A stretch of DNA of 64,000 bases from Pseudomonas rhizoryzae (GTDB lineage: Bacteria; Pseudomonadota; Gammaproteobacteria; Pseudomonadales; Pseudomonadaceae), in assembly GCF_005250615.1 (NCBI RefSeq), contig NZ_SULM01000009.1, forward strand, positions 62,001 to 126,000, read 5' to 3'. Every line of letters begins with the position of its first letter. The first letter of the stretch is position 1. Below are positions 47,950-58,862 of this stretch, piece by piece. A program made the position numbers and the translations under genes. The notes under the pieces are model-generated. The model did not search any database, was not told the origin of the DNA, and worked only from the letters and a program-made list of their open reading frames with translations.

Positions 47950-48309
47950 TCACTTTTTCAGTACGACGAGGACTTCTTCGAGTTCGCTGATCATCTGGCG
48001 GATGAGCTGGTGGTATTGCGAACCTTCATCACGGGTCTCGTCGCCCTGGGTGAGACGCTGCCGCGCCCCGCCGATGGTGAAACCTTCGTTGTACAGCAGT
48101 GCGCGGATCTGGCGGATCATCAGCACGTCATGGCGCTGGTAGTAGCGCCGGTTTCCGCGTCGTTTCACCGGGTTGAGCTGGGGAAATTCCTGCTCCCAGT
48201 AGCGCAGCACGTGCGGCTTGACCAGGCAAAGGTCGCTCACCTCACCGATGGTGAAGTAGCGCTTGCCCGGTATGGGCGGCAGCTCGTCGTTATGACTTGG
48301 TTCCAGCAT
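47950..48309 (-). CDS. MerR-family transcriptional regulator
   Basis: 119 residues with an N-terminal MerR helix-turn-helix ([29 protein letters not shown]) and a C-terminal coiled coil, without metal-binding cysteines. The start overlaps the end of ihfA by 20 bases, a conserved arrangement in Pseudomonas. Target unknown. Confidence 0.94.
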   Translation of the reverse strand: MLEPSHNDELPPIPGKRYFTIGEVSDLCLVKPHVLRYWEQEFPQLNPVKRRGNRRYYQRHDVLMIRQIRALLYNEGFTIGGARQRLTQGDETRDEGSQYHQLIRQMISELEEVLVVLKK

Positions 48310-48592
48310 AGGCCTCGACCCTGGCTTTGAGTTTCTGCCCGGGGCGGAAGGTCACCACACGGCGGGCCGTGATGGGTATTTCCTCCCCCGTTTTGGGATT
48401 GCGTCCGGGGCGCTGGCGCTTGTCGCGCAGGTCGAAGTTGCCGAAACCGGACAACTTGACCTGCTCGTTGCTTTCGAGCGCATGACGAATTTCTTCGAAG
48501 AACAGTTCGACCAATTCCTTGGCTTCACGTTTGTTCAGACCGAGCTCTTCAAACAGACGTTCGGCCATCTCAGCTTTCGTCAGGGCCCCCAT
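48290..48592 (-). CDS. ihfA: Integration host factor subunit alpha
   Basis: 100 residues of the HU/IHF fold: [22 protein letters not shown], the DNA-binding arm [22 protein letters not shown] with the intercalating Pro, and [11 protein letters not shown]. Bends DNA as a heterodimer with IhfB. It lies 3 bases after pheT, as in other gammaproteobacteria. Confidence 0.98.
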   Translation of the reverse strand: MGALTKAEMAERLFEELGLNKREAKELVELFFEEIRHALESNEQVKLSGFGNFDLRDKRQRPGRNPKTGEEIPITARRVVTFRPGQKLKARVEAYAGTKS

Positions 48593-48595
48593 GCG

Positions 48596-50974
48596 CTATT
48601 TCCTTAACGTGGCGTTGAACCTTCTTTCCAGAGAAACGAGGATTTTCTGCGTCGTTTCGTTGACTTCTTCATCGGTTAATGTGCGCGATGGATGTTGCAA
48701 GGTCAAGCCAATGGCGACGCTTTTTCTATGCGGATCAATACCTTTGCCTTGGTAGACGTCGAATAGACGTAGCTCCTTGAGGCCGTCTCCGGCGTTTTCG
48801 CGGATGTCAGCCAGGAGGTCACCAGCGGCGACGGTTTCGTCCACTACCAGCGCCAGGTCACGCCGCACTTCCGGGAAGCGCGACAGCTCACCAAAGCGCG
48901 GCAGGCTGCCGGTGGTCAGGGCATCCAGCACCAGCTCGAAGAGGAATACCGGACGATCTACGTCCAGCTCACGCGCCACTTCCGGATGCAAGGCGCCCAG
49001 GTAGCCCACCGGCTGCCCTGCCCGCTCGATCAGCGCGGTCTGCCCCGGGTGCAACGCCGGATGCTCGCCTGAGACGAAGCGGAAGTCGCTACCTGCCCCA
49101 GCCTGGGCCAGCAGCGCCTCGACATCGGCCTTGACGTCGAAGAAGTCCACCGCCTCACGGCCGGACGACCAGCTCTCCGGCAGACGCGAACCGCAGACCG
49201 CACCGGCCAGGACGTTTTCCTGGACCAGGTTATCCAGTTGACCGACGAATCTCAGCCCCGACTCGAACAGCCGGACGCGGTCCTGCTGACGGTTGAGGTT
49301 GTATTGCACCGCCTTGACCAGACCCGGCCACAGCGAAGAGCGCATCGCGGCCATGTCGGTGGAGATGGGGTTGGCCAGCATCACCGGCTGGGCCTCGGGG
49401 GCGAACAGACGGAAGGTCTTTTCGTCGATGAAGCTGTAGGTGATGGCTTCCTGGTAACCGCGGGCCACCAGCAGGCGACGCAGCTGGCTCAGTTCGCCCT
49501 TGCTTTCGGGCAGGGGTTGCGGCGCCAGGCGTGCCTGGGGAAAACGGATCGGCAGCTGGTTGTAGCCGTACAGGCGGGCCAGTTCTTCGATCAGATCCAC
49601 TTCGATGCTGATGTCGAACCTGTGGCTGGGCACGCCTACCTGCCAGCGACCGGCTTCCAGGCGGGCTACGGCCAGACCCAGACCACTGAGCAGCCGCTCG
49701 ACCTGGGCATCGTCCAGGGTCAGACCCAGGACGCGCTCGATGCGCTCGGCGCGCAGCAGGATCGGCTCGACCTGCGGCAGGTGCTCGGCACTCACCACCT
49801 CGATGACCGGACCGGGCTCGCCACCGACGATGTCCAGCAGCAGGCGGGTCGCGCGCTCCATGGCCTTGCGCGCCAGCTCGAAGTCCACGCCCCGCTCGAA
49901 ACGGTGGGAGGAATCGGTGTGCAGGCCATAGGAACGGGCCTTGCCGGCCACGGCGATGGTGTCGAAGAAGGCGCTTTCCAGGAACAGATCGCGGGTACCG
50001 GCGGCCACACCGCTGTGCTCGCCGCCCATCACGCCAGCGATGGCCAGGGCACGCTCGTGGTCGGCGATCACCAGGGTATCGTTACGCAGTTCGATGTCCT
50101 GGCCGTCCAGCAGCACCAGGCGCTCGCCGGCATCGGCCAGGCGTACCCGGATGCCACCCTTGATCTGGTCCAGATCGAAGGCATGCATGGGCTGACCCAG
50201 TTCGAGCATCACATAGTTGGTAACGTCGACGGCGGCGTCGATGCTGCGCACGCCGCTACGGCGCAGGCGCTCGACCATCCAGTCCGGGGTTGGACGGGAC
50301 AGGTCGACATTCTTGACCACGCGACCTAGGTAGCGCGGGCAAGCCTCGGGCGTCAGCACCTCGACCGGGCGGGTCTCCTGGTGCACGGGGGCCACCGGCT
50401 CGACCTGCAGCGGCTCGACCGCGGTGTCGTAGAGCGCACCGACTTCCCGCGCCAGACCGGCGATGGACAGGCAGTCGCCGCGGTTCGGCGTCAGGTCGAC
50501 GTCGATGATGGCGTCGTCCAGCTGCAGGTAGCTGCGGACGCTCTCGCCCACCGGAGCAGCGGCGGGAAGCTCCAGCAGTCCGCTGTTGTCGTCGCTGATC
50601 TGCAGTTCGCTGGCCGAGCAGAGCATGCCGTGGGATTCCACGCCGCGCAGCTTGGCCTTCTTGATGGTGAAATCACCGGGCAGGGTGGCGCCGACGGTGG
50701 CGAAGGGCACCTTCAGGCCGGCGCGCACATTGGGCGCACCACAGACCACCTGGAAGGATTCCTGACCGTTGCTCACCTGGCAGACATTGAGCTTGTCGGC
50801 ATCGGGATGACGCTCGACGGAAACCACCTCGCCGACGATGACGCCTTGGAAGCTACCAGCCGCCGCTTCGACGCCGTCCACTTCCAGGCCGGCCATGGAC
50901 AGCCGGGCGACCAGATCCTCGTGCGTAGCCGCGGGGTTCACCCAGCTACGCAGCCATTGTTCACTGAATTTCAT
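48596..50974 (-). CDS. pheT: Phenylalanyl-tRNA synthetase beta subunit
   Basis: 792 residues with the typical multi-domain order: N-terminal tRNA-binding (EMAP-like) domain (GVIVGEVVSVERHPDADKLNVCQVS), B3/B4 editing domain, B5, catalytic-like core, and C-terminal anticodon-binding FDX-ACB domain (SRFPEVRRDLALVVDE). Works as alpha2-beta2 with PheS. 18-base gap after pheS. Confidence 0.98.
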   Translation of the reverse strand: MKFSEQWLRSWVNPAATHEDLVARLSMAGLEVDGVEAAAGSFQGVIVGEVVSVERHPDADKLNVCQVSNGQESFQVVCGAPNVRAGLKVPFATVGATLPGDFTIKKAKLRGVESHGMLCSASELQISDDNSGLLELPAAAPVGESVRSYLQLDDAIIDVDLTPNRGDCLSIAGLAREVGALYDTAVEPLQVEPVAPVHQETRPVEVLTPEACPRYLGRVVKNVDLSRPTPDWMVERLRRSGVRSIDAAVDVTNYVMLELGQPMHAFDLDQIKGGIRVRLADAGERLVLLDGQDIELRNDTLVIADHERALAIAGVMGGEHSGVAAGTRDLFLESAFFDTIAVAGKARSYGLHTDSSHRFERGVDFELARKAMERATRLLLDIVGGEPGPVIEVVSAEHLPQVEPILLRAERIERVLGLTLDDAQVERLLSGLGLAVARLEAGRWQVGVPSHRFDISIEVDLIEELARLYGYNQLPIRFPQARLAPQPLPESKGELSQLRRLLVARGYQEAITYSFIDEKTFRLFAPEAQPVMLANPISTDMAAMRSSLWPGLVKAVQYNLNRQQDRVRLFESGLRFVGQLDNLVQENVLAGAVCGSRLPESWSSGREAVDFFDVKADVEALLAQAGAGSDFRFVSGEHPALHPGQTALIERAGQPVGYLGALHPEVARELDVDRPVFLFELVLDALTTGSLPRFGELSRFPEVRRDLALVVDETVAAGDLLADIRENAGDGLKELRLFDVYQGKGIDPHRKSVAIGLTLQHPSRTLTDEEVNETTQKILVSLERRFNATLRK

Positions 50975-50992
50975 AGGACTCCCGTCTGGCGG

Positions 50993-51994
<1,002 letters not shown>

Positions 51995-52010
51995 CTAGGG
52001 ACTCCAGATA

Positions 52011-52045
52011 CAAAATAGGGGAAGAGCTATGAGGCTCTTCCCCTA
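52011..52045 (-). terminator. Intrinsic terminator/attenuator between rplT and pheS
   Basis: Perfect 12-bp stem TAGGGGAAGAGC / GCTCTTCCCCTA with a 6-base loop, followed on the minus strand directly by TTTTG, 17 bases before the pheS ATG. A second hairpin, TCGCGCC-TCT-GGCGCGA, lies at about 52059-52075. Position matches the E. coli pheST attenuator, but I see no Phe-rich leader peptide like PheM. Confidence 0.75.
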
Positions 52046-52090
52046 TCGATAACGTTGCTTCGCGCCAGAGGCGCGAGATTGCCGGGGGGC

Positions 52091-52447
52091 TTAAGCCAGC
52101 GAAGCTTTAGCTTTCTCGACAATCGCAGCAAACGCCGCTTTTTCGTTCACGGCCAGATCGGCCAGCACCTTACGGTCGATCTCGATGGCCGCTTTTTTCA
52201 GACCGGCGATCAGACGGCTGTAGGACAGACCGTTGATACGAGCACCAGCGTTGATACGAGCGATCCACAGAGCGCGGAACTGACGCTTACGCTGACGACG
52301 GTCACGGTAGGCGTATTGGCCTGCCTTGATTACCGCTTGCTTAGCGACGCGGAAGACGCGCGAACGGGCACCGTAGTAGCCTTTGGCGAGCTTCAGGATT
52401 TTCTTGTGACGGCGACGAGCGATGACGCCACGCTTAACACGAGCCAT
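52091..52447 (-). CDS. rplT: 50S ribosomal protein L20
   Basis: 118 residues, highly basic N-terminus ([20 protein letters not shown]), complete. Needed early in 50S assembly and a translational repressor of rpmI-rplT in Enterobacteria. Follows rpmI by 30 bases. Confidence 0.99.
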   Translation of the reverse strand: MARVKRGVIARRRHKKILKLAKGYYGARSRVFRVAKQAVIKAGQYAYRDRRQRKRQFRALWIARINAGARINGLSYSRLIAGLKKAAIEIDRKVLADLAVNEKAAFAAIVEKAKASLA

Positions 52448-52477
52448 GAGTAACTTCCTCTAGATTCTTGACCAGGA

Positions 52478-52672
52478 TTAACGAAGGCGCAGCATGCGCT
52501 CGACCTTTTGGACGTCGGATGCATGCATCAGCGACGTACCGCGCAGCTGACGCTTACGCTTGGTGGTCATCTTGGTCAGAATGTGGCTCTTGAAAGCGTG
52601 CTTGTGCTTGATGCCGCCAGCAGTTTTCATGAAGCGCTTCGCAGCGCCGCTTTTGGTTTTCATCTTTGGCAT
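52478..52672 (-). CDS. rpmI: 50S ribosomal protein L35
   Basis: 64 residues, [18 protein letters not shown] start and basic throughout, standard L35. Between infC and rplT in the conserved order. Confidence 0.99.
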   Translation of the reverse strand: MPKMKTKSGAAKRFMKTAGGIKHKHAFKSHILTKMTTKRKRQLRGTSLMHASDVQKVERMLRLR

Positions 52673-52733
52673 GTTCGGATACTCCGCATTGAGTGATTAC
52701 GCATAACCGCAAGGCCTGCCAGTGCCCTGGTGG

Positions 52734-53282
52734 TTACTTTTTCTTCTTGGGGGCGATGACCATGATGAGTTGGCGTCCTTCCATCTTAGGATGCTGCTCA
52801 ACGGAACCATGTTCGGCGAGGTCGGCTTCGACCCGCTTCAACAGCTCCATGCCCAGCTCCTGGTGGGCCATCTCCCGGCCGCGGAATCTCAACGAGATCT
52901 TGGCCTTGTCCCCCTCGGTTAGGAAACGTACCAGGTTGCGTAGTTTTACCTGGTAATCCCCTTCTTCCGTCCCTGGACGAAACTTGATTTCTTTGACCTG
53001 AGCCTGCTTCTGGTTCTTCTTCGCCGCCGCGACTTGCTTCTTCTTCTCGAAGACGTGCTTGCCGTAGTCCATGATCCGGCAGACCGGGGGTACGGCGTCG
53101 GCGGTGATTTCCACCAGATCCAGCTTGGCGTCTTCAGCAGCCTGCAGGGCCTCCTGGATGGAGACGATGCCTACTTGCTGACCATCGGCGCCAATAAGGC
53201 GAACTTCCCGGGCGGTGATATTTTCGTTGATCGGTGCCCGAGGTGCGGCTCGCTTGTCTTGTCTCATGTCACGCTGCTTGAT
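52734..53282 (-). CDS. infC: Translation initiation factor IF-3, rare ATC start codon
   Basis: About 182 residues from ATC 53282, which has GGAG 8 bases upstream. The family N-terminus ([23 protein letters not shown]) extends past the first ATG (53267), so translation must begin at ATC 53282 or at ATC 53288, which overlaps the thrS stop (TAATC). Non-AUG starts are the known basis of infC autoregulation: IF-3 rejects its own start codon. Domains: N-terminal [16 protein letters not shown] and C-terminal KIKF-type ([18 protein letters not shown]). Confidence 0.97.
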   Translation of the reverse strand: MKQRDMRQDKRAAPRAPINENITAREVRLIGADGQQVGIVSIQEALQAAEDAKLDLVEITADAVPPVCRIMDYGKHVFEKKKQVAAAKKNQKQAQVKEIKFRPGTEEGDYQVKLRNLVRFLTEGDKAKISLRFRGREMAHQELGMELLKRVEADLAEHGSVEQHPKMEGRQLIMVIAPKKKK

Positions 53283-53287
53283 AGTGA

Positions 53288-55210
53288 TTACTCCGATTCT
53301 TGCCGGCCACGCCGGGAAACCGCTTGCGTGAGCAGCTCGCGGAAACGCTCGATGGGCATGGAGCCCAGGTCAACGCCTTCACGGGTACGCACGGCAACGG
53401 ATCGTGTCTCAACCTCCCGGTCTCCAATAACCAGGAGATAGGGAACCTTGAGCAAAGTATGCTCGCGGATTTTAAAGCCGATCTTCTCGTTTCTCAAGTC
53501 GACCTTGGCGCGGAAGCCCTCGGCGTTCAATTCGCCGACGACCTGCTGGGCGAAATCGGCCTGTTTGTCGGTGATGTTGAGCACCACCGCCTGGGTCGGC
53601 GCGAGCCAGGCCGGGAACAGACCAGCGTAATGCTCGATGAGCATGCCGATGAAGCGCTCGAAGGAGCCGAGGATGGCACGGTGCAGCATTACCGGACGCT
53701 GGCGACTGTTGTCTTCGGAGACGTAGCTGGCGTCGAGACGCTCGGGCAGGTTCGGATCGTACTGTAGAGTACCGCACTGCCAGTTACGACCCAGGCAGTC
53801 CTTGAGGGTGAATTCGATCTTCGGCCCGTAGAACGCGCCCTCGCCCGGCTGGTATTCCCAGTCCAGACCCGAGGCATTCAGGGCGTCAGCCAGTGCCTTC
53901 TCGGCGCGATCCCACAGCTCTTCCGAGCCAACGCGCTTGGCGGGCCGGGTAGAGAGCTTCATGGCCACGTCGGTGAAACCAAAGTCGGCATAGACCTGCA
54001 GGGTCAGCTTGATGAAGTCAGCCGCTTCCTTCTCCACCTGCTCCTCGGTGCAGAAGATGTGGGCGTCGTCCTGGGTGAAGCCACGCACACGCATGATGCC
54101 GTGTAGGGCACCCGAGGGCTCGTTGCGGTGGCAGGCACCGAACTCGGCCAGGCGCAGCGGCAGGTCACGGTAGGACTTCAGGCCTTGATTGAACACCTGC
54201 ACATGGCAGGGGCAGTTCATGGGCTTCACCGCGAAGTCGCGATTTTCCGAGGCCGTGGTGAACATGTTCTCGGCGTAGTTGGACCAGTGACCCGAACGCT
54301 CCCAGAGGATGCGATCGACCACCTGGGGCGTCTTGATCTCCTGGTAGCCGTGCTCGCGCTGAACCTTGCGCATGTACTGCTCGAGTACCTGGTAGACGGT
54401 CCAGCCATTGGCGTGCCAGAACACCATGCCGGGCGCTTCTTCCTGGAGGTGGAAGAGATCGAGTTGCTTGCCGATGCGGCGATGGTCGCGCTTCTCGGCT
54501 TCCTCGATGCGCTGGATATAGGCGGCCAGCTGCTTCTTGTCGGCCCAGGCGGTGCCGTAGATGCGCTGCAGTTGCTCGTTCTTGGAGTCACCGCGCCAGT
54601 AGGCACCGGACAGTTTGGTCAGCTTGAACGCCTTGAGGAAGCGGGTGTTCGGGACGTGCGGGCCCCGGCACATATCGACGTATTCCTCGTGGTAGTACAG
54701 GCCCATGGCCTGCTCCTCGGGCATGTCGTCGATCAGGCGTAGCTTGTACTCCTCACCCCGGGACTTGAACACCTCGATGACCTCGGCGCGCGGCGTCATC
54801 TTCTTGATGACGTCGTAGTCCTTGTCGATCAACTCGCGCATCCGCGTCTCGATGGCCGAGAGGTCGTCGAGGGTAAAGGGACGCTCGAAGGAGATGTCGT
54901 AGTAGAAGCCTTCGTCGATCACCGGACCAATGACCATCTTGGCGGTCGGGAACAGCTGCTTGACCGCATGACCCACCAGGTGGGCGCAGGAGTGGCGGAT
55001 GATCTCCAGACCGTCCTCGTCCTTGGCGGTGATGATCTGGAGGTTGGCATCCTGCTCGATAAGATCGCTGGCATCGCGCAGTTGACCGTCGACACGACCG
55101 GCAATGGTGGCCTTGGCGAGACCGGCGCCGATGGACTGGGCGACTTCGGCTACGGTGACGGGCTTGTCGAACGGACGTTGGCTACCGTCGGGGAGAGTAA
55201 TGACAGGCAT
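53288..55210 (-). CDS. thrS: Threonyl-tRNA synthetase
   Basis: 640 residues: TGS domain (1-62), editing domain with [10 protein letters not shown], class II core with zinc ligands in [10 protein letters not shown] and later His residues, motif 2 [15 protein letters not shown], and C-terminal anticodon domain. Overlaps or abuts the infC start. Complete and standard length. Confidence 0.98.
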   Translation of the reverse strand: MPVITLPDGSQRPFDKPVTVAEVAQSIGAGLAKATIAGRVDGQLRDASDLIEQDANLQIITAKDEDGLEIIRHSCAHLVGHAVKQLFPTAKMVIGPVIDEGFYYDISFERPFTLDDLSAIETRMRELIDKDYDVIKKMTPRAEVIEVFKSRGEEYKLRLIDDMPEEQAMGLYYHEEYVDMCRGPHVPNTRFLKAFKLTKLSGAYWRGDSKNEQLQRIYGTAWADKKQLAAYIQRIEEAEKRDHRRIGKQLDLFHLQEEAPGMVFWHANGWTVYQVLEQYMRKVQREHGYQEIKTPQVVDRILWERSGHWSNYAENMFTTASENRDFAVKPMNCPCHVQVFNQGLKSYRDLPLRLAEFGACHRNEPSGALHGIMRVRGFTQDDAHIFCTEEQVEKEAADFIKLTLQVYADFGFTDVAMKLSTRPAKRVGSEELWDRAEKALADALNASGLDWEYQPGEGAFYGPKIEFTLKDCLGRNWQCGTLQYDPNLPERLDASYVSEDNSRQRPVMLHRAILGSFERFIGMLIEHYAGLFPAWLAPTQAVVLNITDKQADFAQQVVGELNAEGFRAKVDLRNEKIGFKIREHTLLKVPYLLVIGDREVETRSVAVRTREGVDLGSMPIERFRELLTQAVSRRGRQESE

Positions 55211-55416
55211 GGCGCCTCCTCAACTCAGTGGTGACCCATACCAAGGGCCACATGGTGGGATTGGCCAGTAAGCAGCCGCATCGCTGGAAATCCCGCCGCA
55301 CAGTGGCAGGGCCGCAAGGCATTCCGGGCGACGCGAAAGATTCACTGGAAGTTTGGGGACGGAAATCCTTTCAGAAACGGGCACCTGACGCAACTGCGCA
55401 GATGCTTTCGGCCAGA

Positions 55417-55698
55417 TCAGCGCGCGGCGTCGGGATACTTCTTGAGGAACTGCTTCTGCATTTCCTGGCAGTTCTCCAATAGCGACTGCCGATCGGCTGG
55501 CGTGGTGTCGGGTGCATTGGCCCGCGCCAGGCACTGATCGATGGCCTGCTGCTCGTTGGCGCGATTGGCCGGTGTCGCGTAGTGACGATAGACGTAGATG
55601 ATGGAGCCGAAGACCACCACCGCGAACAGGATCGACAACAGGATCAACCCCAGGCAGCCGCCTTTGCCGATCTGCCGCCCTTCACCACCCTGAGTCAT
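55417..55698 (-). CDS. Small single-pass membrane protein
   Basis: 93 residues from ATG 55698 (GAGGAGGT upstream), shorter than the open frame. One membrane helix (about 16-37, GCLGLILLSILFAVVVFGSIIYV), then a soluble segment with two Cys (DQCLARANAPDTTPADRQSLLENCQEMQKQFLKKYP) that could form a disulfide outside the membrane. Family not recognised. Confidence 0.7.
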   Translation of the reverse strand: MTQGGEGRQIGKGGCLGLILLSILFAVVVFGSIIYVYRHYATPANRANEQQAIDQCLARANAPDTTPADRQSLLENCQEMQKQFLKKYPDAAR

Positions 55699-56158
55699 CG
55701 CTACCTCCTCGCTATCCCGCACCAAACCGCCACCCTGCATCACATGGACACAGCACATAAAATTATCTGACATTCTACGTTAAAAGCTGGACCACCACGA
55801 GCACGAGATAGAACACCTACCAACACCAGCAACCGCCAGATCATTCAACTTACCCTAGCCACACACAGCGCCATTCAGCCGGCATTCAACTTTAGCCAGC
55901 CTATGGAACCTTAAGTTTTACTTATTAAACCGGGCGCAACCCCACCGCAAAGGGGATGATAAAAAATAAAAGCCTGATGACCTTTCCCTCAAAAATAAGT
56001 TTCTCCCGAATGAAACTAAAAAGTTTTTCGCTCTTAACCAATTGTTAAGACGCACTGACAGATCATCGACACCAGGCACTACAGAACCTAGTTAGAACCC
56101 CGTTCTGGTACCTGAGCAGTCCACTTCACTTAAATGCATGTTCCATGGAGGTAACAAA
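55699..56158. promoter_or_regulatory. AT-rich intergenic region upstream of yfdX
   Basis: 460 bases, AT-rich especially 55800-56060, holding the yfdX promoter. It includes GGAGGT 6 bases before the yfdX ATG. No gene seen. The low GC resembles regulated, H-NS/MvaT-type promoter regions; this is inference. Confidence 0.45.
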
Positions 56159-56866
56159 ATGAACGTCAAAAACAAACTGGCAAAAAGCATTCTGGTCGCC
56201 GCCATTGTAGCTGCTTGCTCGTCCGTGGCTTATGCCGCCACCGAAGCTCCCAGCCCAAGCGCCCTGAGCAGCTTCCAAGCCCTCTCTACCCAAGGCCAAC
56301 GCGCCTTTGTGGACATCTCCAGCGCTCGGATCGAGCTCTTCCAGGGACAACCGAAGAAAGCACTGGAGCAAGTCAAGGAGGCTCAGCATGCGCTGAAGCT
56401 TGCCGAGAAAGACAATACGGCCTTTACCAAAGCAGCCAGTGACCTGCAGGTCAAAGACAGCCAAGGCAAGGCCGACACGGACACCACTGCGAAAGCTTGG
56501 TTGCCCATCTGGGGTGACACCGTCATCCAGGATAACTATCTCGCCAGTCCGCAGAAGGTCAAGGCGGTCGCTGACGCCAATGCGAAACTCAAGCATGGCG
56601 ATGCCAAGGGTGCTGCGGAAGTTCTACGCTTGGCCGGTGTCAATGTCGATACGTCCATCGCTCTGGCCCCGCTCAAGCAAACCGTAGCCGATGTCGATCA
56701 GGCTGCCAAACTACTGGCCGGCGATAAGTACTACGAGGCCAACCTGGCCCTCAAGAAGGTTCAGGACGAAGTGCGCTTCGCCTCCACCGACGTGAACTTC
56801 GCGGCTAATGCACATGGTTTGCAACCGGTAGGCTCCTTCACCGAGACCGTCACCCCGAGCAAATAA
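56159..56866 (+). CDS. yfdX: YfdX family periplasmic protein
   Basis: 235 residues, signal peptide 1-24 (CSSVAYA), then a YfdX domain (FVDISSARIELFQGQPKKALEQVKEAQHALK, WLPIWGDTVIQD, ALKKVQDEVRF). YfdX-type proteins in enteric bacteria are linked to acid and antibiotic stress and a chaperone-like role; biochemical function is unsettled. Strong ribosome binding site (GGAGGT) and strong terminator suggest high expression from a single-gene unit. Confidence 0.93.
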   Translation: MNVKNKLAKSILVAAIVAACSSVAYAATEAPSPSALSSFQALSTQGQRAFVDISSARIELFQGQPKKALEQVKEAQHALKLAEKDNTAFTKAASDLQVKDSQGKADTDTTAKAWLPIWGDTVIQDNYLASPQKVKAVADANAKLKHGDAKGAAEVLRLAGVNVDTSIALAPLKQTVADVDQAAKLLAGDKYYEANLALKKVQDEVRFASTDVNFAANAHGLQPVGSFTETVTPSK

Positions 56867-56886
56867 CCACTGACACTTAGCTTAGA

Positions 56887-56925
56887 AGTAAAAGGGGGCG
56901 ATCCAGGGGATCGCCCCCTTTTACT
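56887..56925 (+). terminator. Strong intrinsic terminator of yfdX
   Basis: Perfect 18-bp stem AGTAAAAGGGGGCGATCC / GGATCGCCCCCTTTTACT with a 3-base loop, 20 bases after the stop, with TTATTCCTTTTC downstream. Confidence 0.95.
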
Positions 56926-57237
56926 TATTCCTTTTCAAGAATGAGCCGAAAGTTCGCCAGCGAAATCTAGATAGAGCCTCCAGGGAGCCTAGAAAGGCGA
57001 TCGCACGTTCCATAGGCACGAACCAAGGGTAACGTCCTAGCGCTTGGCCGAGTGATCTATCAACGCGGTGGACCTATGAAGCTTCCAAGATTCGGCGGAG
57101 CCCCTTCGCCAGCTCCCGACGCGGAAGAGGCAAATCAACCCCATGAAGATTTCCGGGAGATTCATAACTCACCGAACCTTGCACTCGATGAGCGGCACCA
57201 GCCATCTCCCAAGAGGATTTTCAAACACCCCAAACGA
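56926..57237. other. Intergenic region with no gene seen
   Basis: About 310 bases between the yfdX terminator and the tRNA-Val terminator. Open frames across it run into the tRNA and have no family resemblance. Confidence 0.55.
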
Positions 57238-57267
57238 AAAAGGGCGACCCTTTCGGATCGCCCTTTT
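57238..57267 (-). terminator. Intrinsic terminator of tRNA-Val
   Basis: AAAAGGGCGACC / GG(A)TCGCCCTTTT stem with one bulge and loop CTTTC (plus strand), followed on the minus strand by CGTTTGGG. Lies 26 bases downstream of the tRNA. Confidence 0.85.
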
Positions 57268-57293
57268 GCACCACCAGCAGAGTGGATTTTATT

Positions 57294-57370
57294 TGGTAGG
57301 CACGATTGGATTCGAACCAACGACCCCCACCATGTCAAGGTGGTGCTCTAACCAACTGAGCTACGTGCCT
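57294..57370 (-). tRNA. tRNA-Val (anticodon GAC)
   Basis: 77 nucleotides including encoded CCA. Acceptor AGGCACG pairs with CGTGCCT, the D arm is AGCTCAGTTGGTTAGAGC, the anticodon stem-loop CCACC-TTGACAT-GGTGG gives anticodon GAC, and the T arm has GTTCGAATC. Reads GUC and GUU. Confidence 0.97.
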
Positions 57371-57459
57371 GCTGTGGGTGCGCATTCTACAGACCAGCAC
57401 CGGAGCGTCAAGCCCTTTTTTCAGCTAAACACCTGAAAACGTGAAATTTTTTATCGAGC

Positions 57460-57972
57460 CTAGGAAATCCGTCGTGCCGGGCGCCGCGGATAGATAAGGA
57501 TCGCAAGCCACAGGGCAAAGGTTTCCACCGTCACCGCCAGCGCCAGGCCCAGCCCTACTCCCCAGGCGATAGCCTCAGGTGTGAGAACCACCTGATAGCG
57601 ATACTGCCGCAGGGTCTCGTCGCGCAGTTCGGTGTTGGGCCGAACCAGAATGTGCCAGGCTCGCTGGTACCAAGGCCCCTGCAGGGCCTGCCACTCTTCG
57701 TTGAAGAGCGCGTTGCGGCGTATCAGTACGCCGAGGCTATCGGCGTCGCTGCGAAAGACCGGATCGTCACTGGCCTGGTAGTGCGCCAGCAGGCCATCGA
57801 GACTGCCGTTGAAGTATTGCTGCGCGGTCTTGCGAAAGCCGCTCAGGGCCTGGTCGGATTCCAGCCGGTGGGCATCCACCCGCTGCTCGTAGTCGAGCAT
57901 GAATCCAGGAATCTGCACCCCCACCAACAAGGCCAGGGTGAACAACAGCAGACGAATATAGCTGCGCAGCAT
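57460..57972 (-). CDS. DUF2937 family membrane protein
   Basis: 170 residues. One N-terminal helix (7-27), a soluble periplasmic stretch and a C-terminal helix (about 134-158) then a basic tail. Matches DUF2937; function unknown. 18 bases after the amidotransferase gene, same strand. Confidence 0.85.
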   Translation of the reverse strand: MLRSYIRLLLFTLALLVGVQIPGFMLDYEQRVDAHRLESDQALSGFRKTAQQYFNGSLDGLLAHYQASDDPVFRSDADSLGVLIRRNALFNEEWQALQGPWYQRAWHILVRPNTELRDETLRQYRYQVVLTPEAIAWGVGLGLALAVTVETFALWLAILIYPRRPARRIS

Positions 57973-57990
57973 CGCTGGAGAGGTTCCTAT

Positions 57991-58764
57991 TCAGAGGCGG
58001 CCTTGGGTGACGATCTCACCATTCCACCAGAGGTGCCATTCACCCGGCTGGTGCAGAGTCCAGAGCTCGTCAGTGGTCAGGGGTTCGGTCGCGACGATGG
58101 TGACGACATCGTCGGGGGTGGTTTCGGCCTTGAAGTCGATATGGACCTCGGCATCCCGTAAATGGGCCGGACCGAAAGGTGCGCGGCGGGTGATATGGGC
58201 CAGCTTGGTAGTGCAGAAGCTGAACAGCCAGTCGCCATCGCTAAGCAGGCAATTGAACACACCCCGCTTGCGAAAGCCGTCGCAGGCGTTCACCAGCTGC
58301 GGTAGCAGCATCTCCACCGGTACCGGCTCGGGAAAACGTTCGCGGACCTGATCCAGCAGGCTGCAGAAGGCCGCCTCGCTATCGGTATCCCCAACCGGAC
58401 GATAGAAGCGTGGCTCGGGACGGAAATCCTGCAGCTGGCCATTGTGGGCAAAGCTCCAGTAGCGACCGCCCAGCTCACGGACGAAGGGATGGGTGTTGGC
58501 CAGGTTTACCCCGCCGACGTTGGCGTGACGGATATGGCCGATCACCGTATGACTCTTGATCGGGTAGCCCTGGACCAGCTTGGCCACTTCGGAATCGGCA
58601 CCTGGCAGGGCATCCTTGAACAGGTGCAGGCCCTTGCCCTCGTAGAAGGCCACGCCCCAGCCGTCCCGGTGCGGCCCGGTACGGCCACCGCGCTGCATCA
58701 GACCCTGGAGACTGAAGACCAGATCCGTGGGCACGTTGGCACTCATGCCCAGCAATTCGCACAT
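57991..58764 (-). CDS. Class II glutamine amidotransferase (YafJ-like)
   Basis: 257 residues. N-terminal nucleophile Cys2 (MCELLGMSANVP), then RGGRTGPHRDGWGVAFYEGKG and HIRHANVGGVNLANTHPF, HNGQL, the standard Gln-binding residues of NTN-type amidotransferases. No synthase domain, so the ammonia acceptor is unknown. Confidence 0.94.
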   Translation of the reverse strand: MCELLGMSANVPTDLVFSLQGLMQRGGRTGPHRDGWGVAFYEGKGLHLFKDALPGADSEVAKLVQGYPIKSHTVIGHIRHANVGGVNLANTHPFVRELGGRYWSFAHNGQLQDFRPEPRFYRPVGDTDSEAAFCSLLDQVRERFPEPVPVEMLLPQLVNACDGFRKRGVFNCLLSDGDWLFSFCTTKLAHITRRAPFGPAHLRDAEVHIDFKAETTPDDVVTIVATEPLTTDELWTLHQPGEWHLWWNGEIVTQGRL

Positions 58765-58862
58765 GTCCCTTCCTCCGGGGTGTCTGCCTGATTCACTCGC
58801 GGCTGCAGCCGCTGCCCATGACGATCATGCTGCAGGCGCAAGGCCCTGGGCGCAAGCCTGGA

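Noticed and set aside
57052..57351. 99-codon plus-strand frame
   Set aside because: Overlaps tRNA-Val and its terminator; composition not coding.
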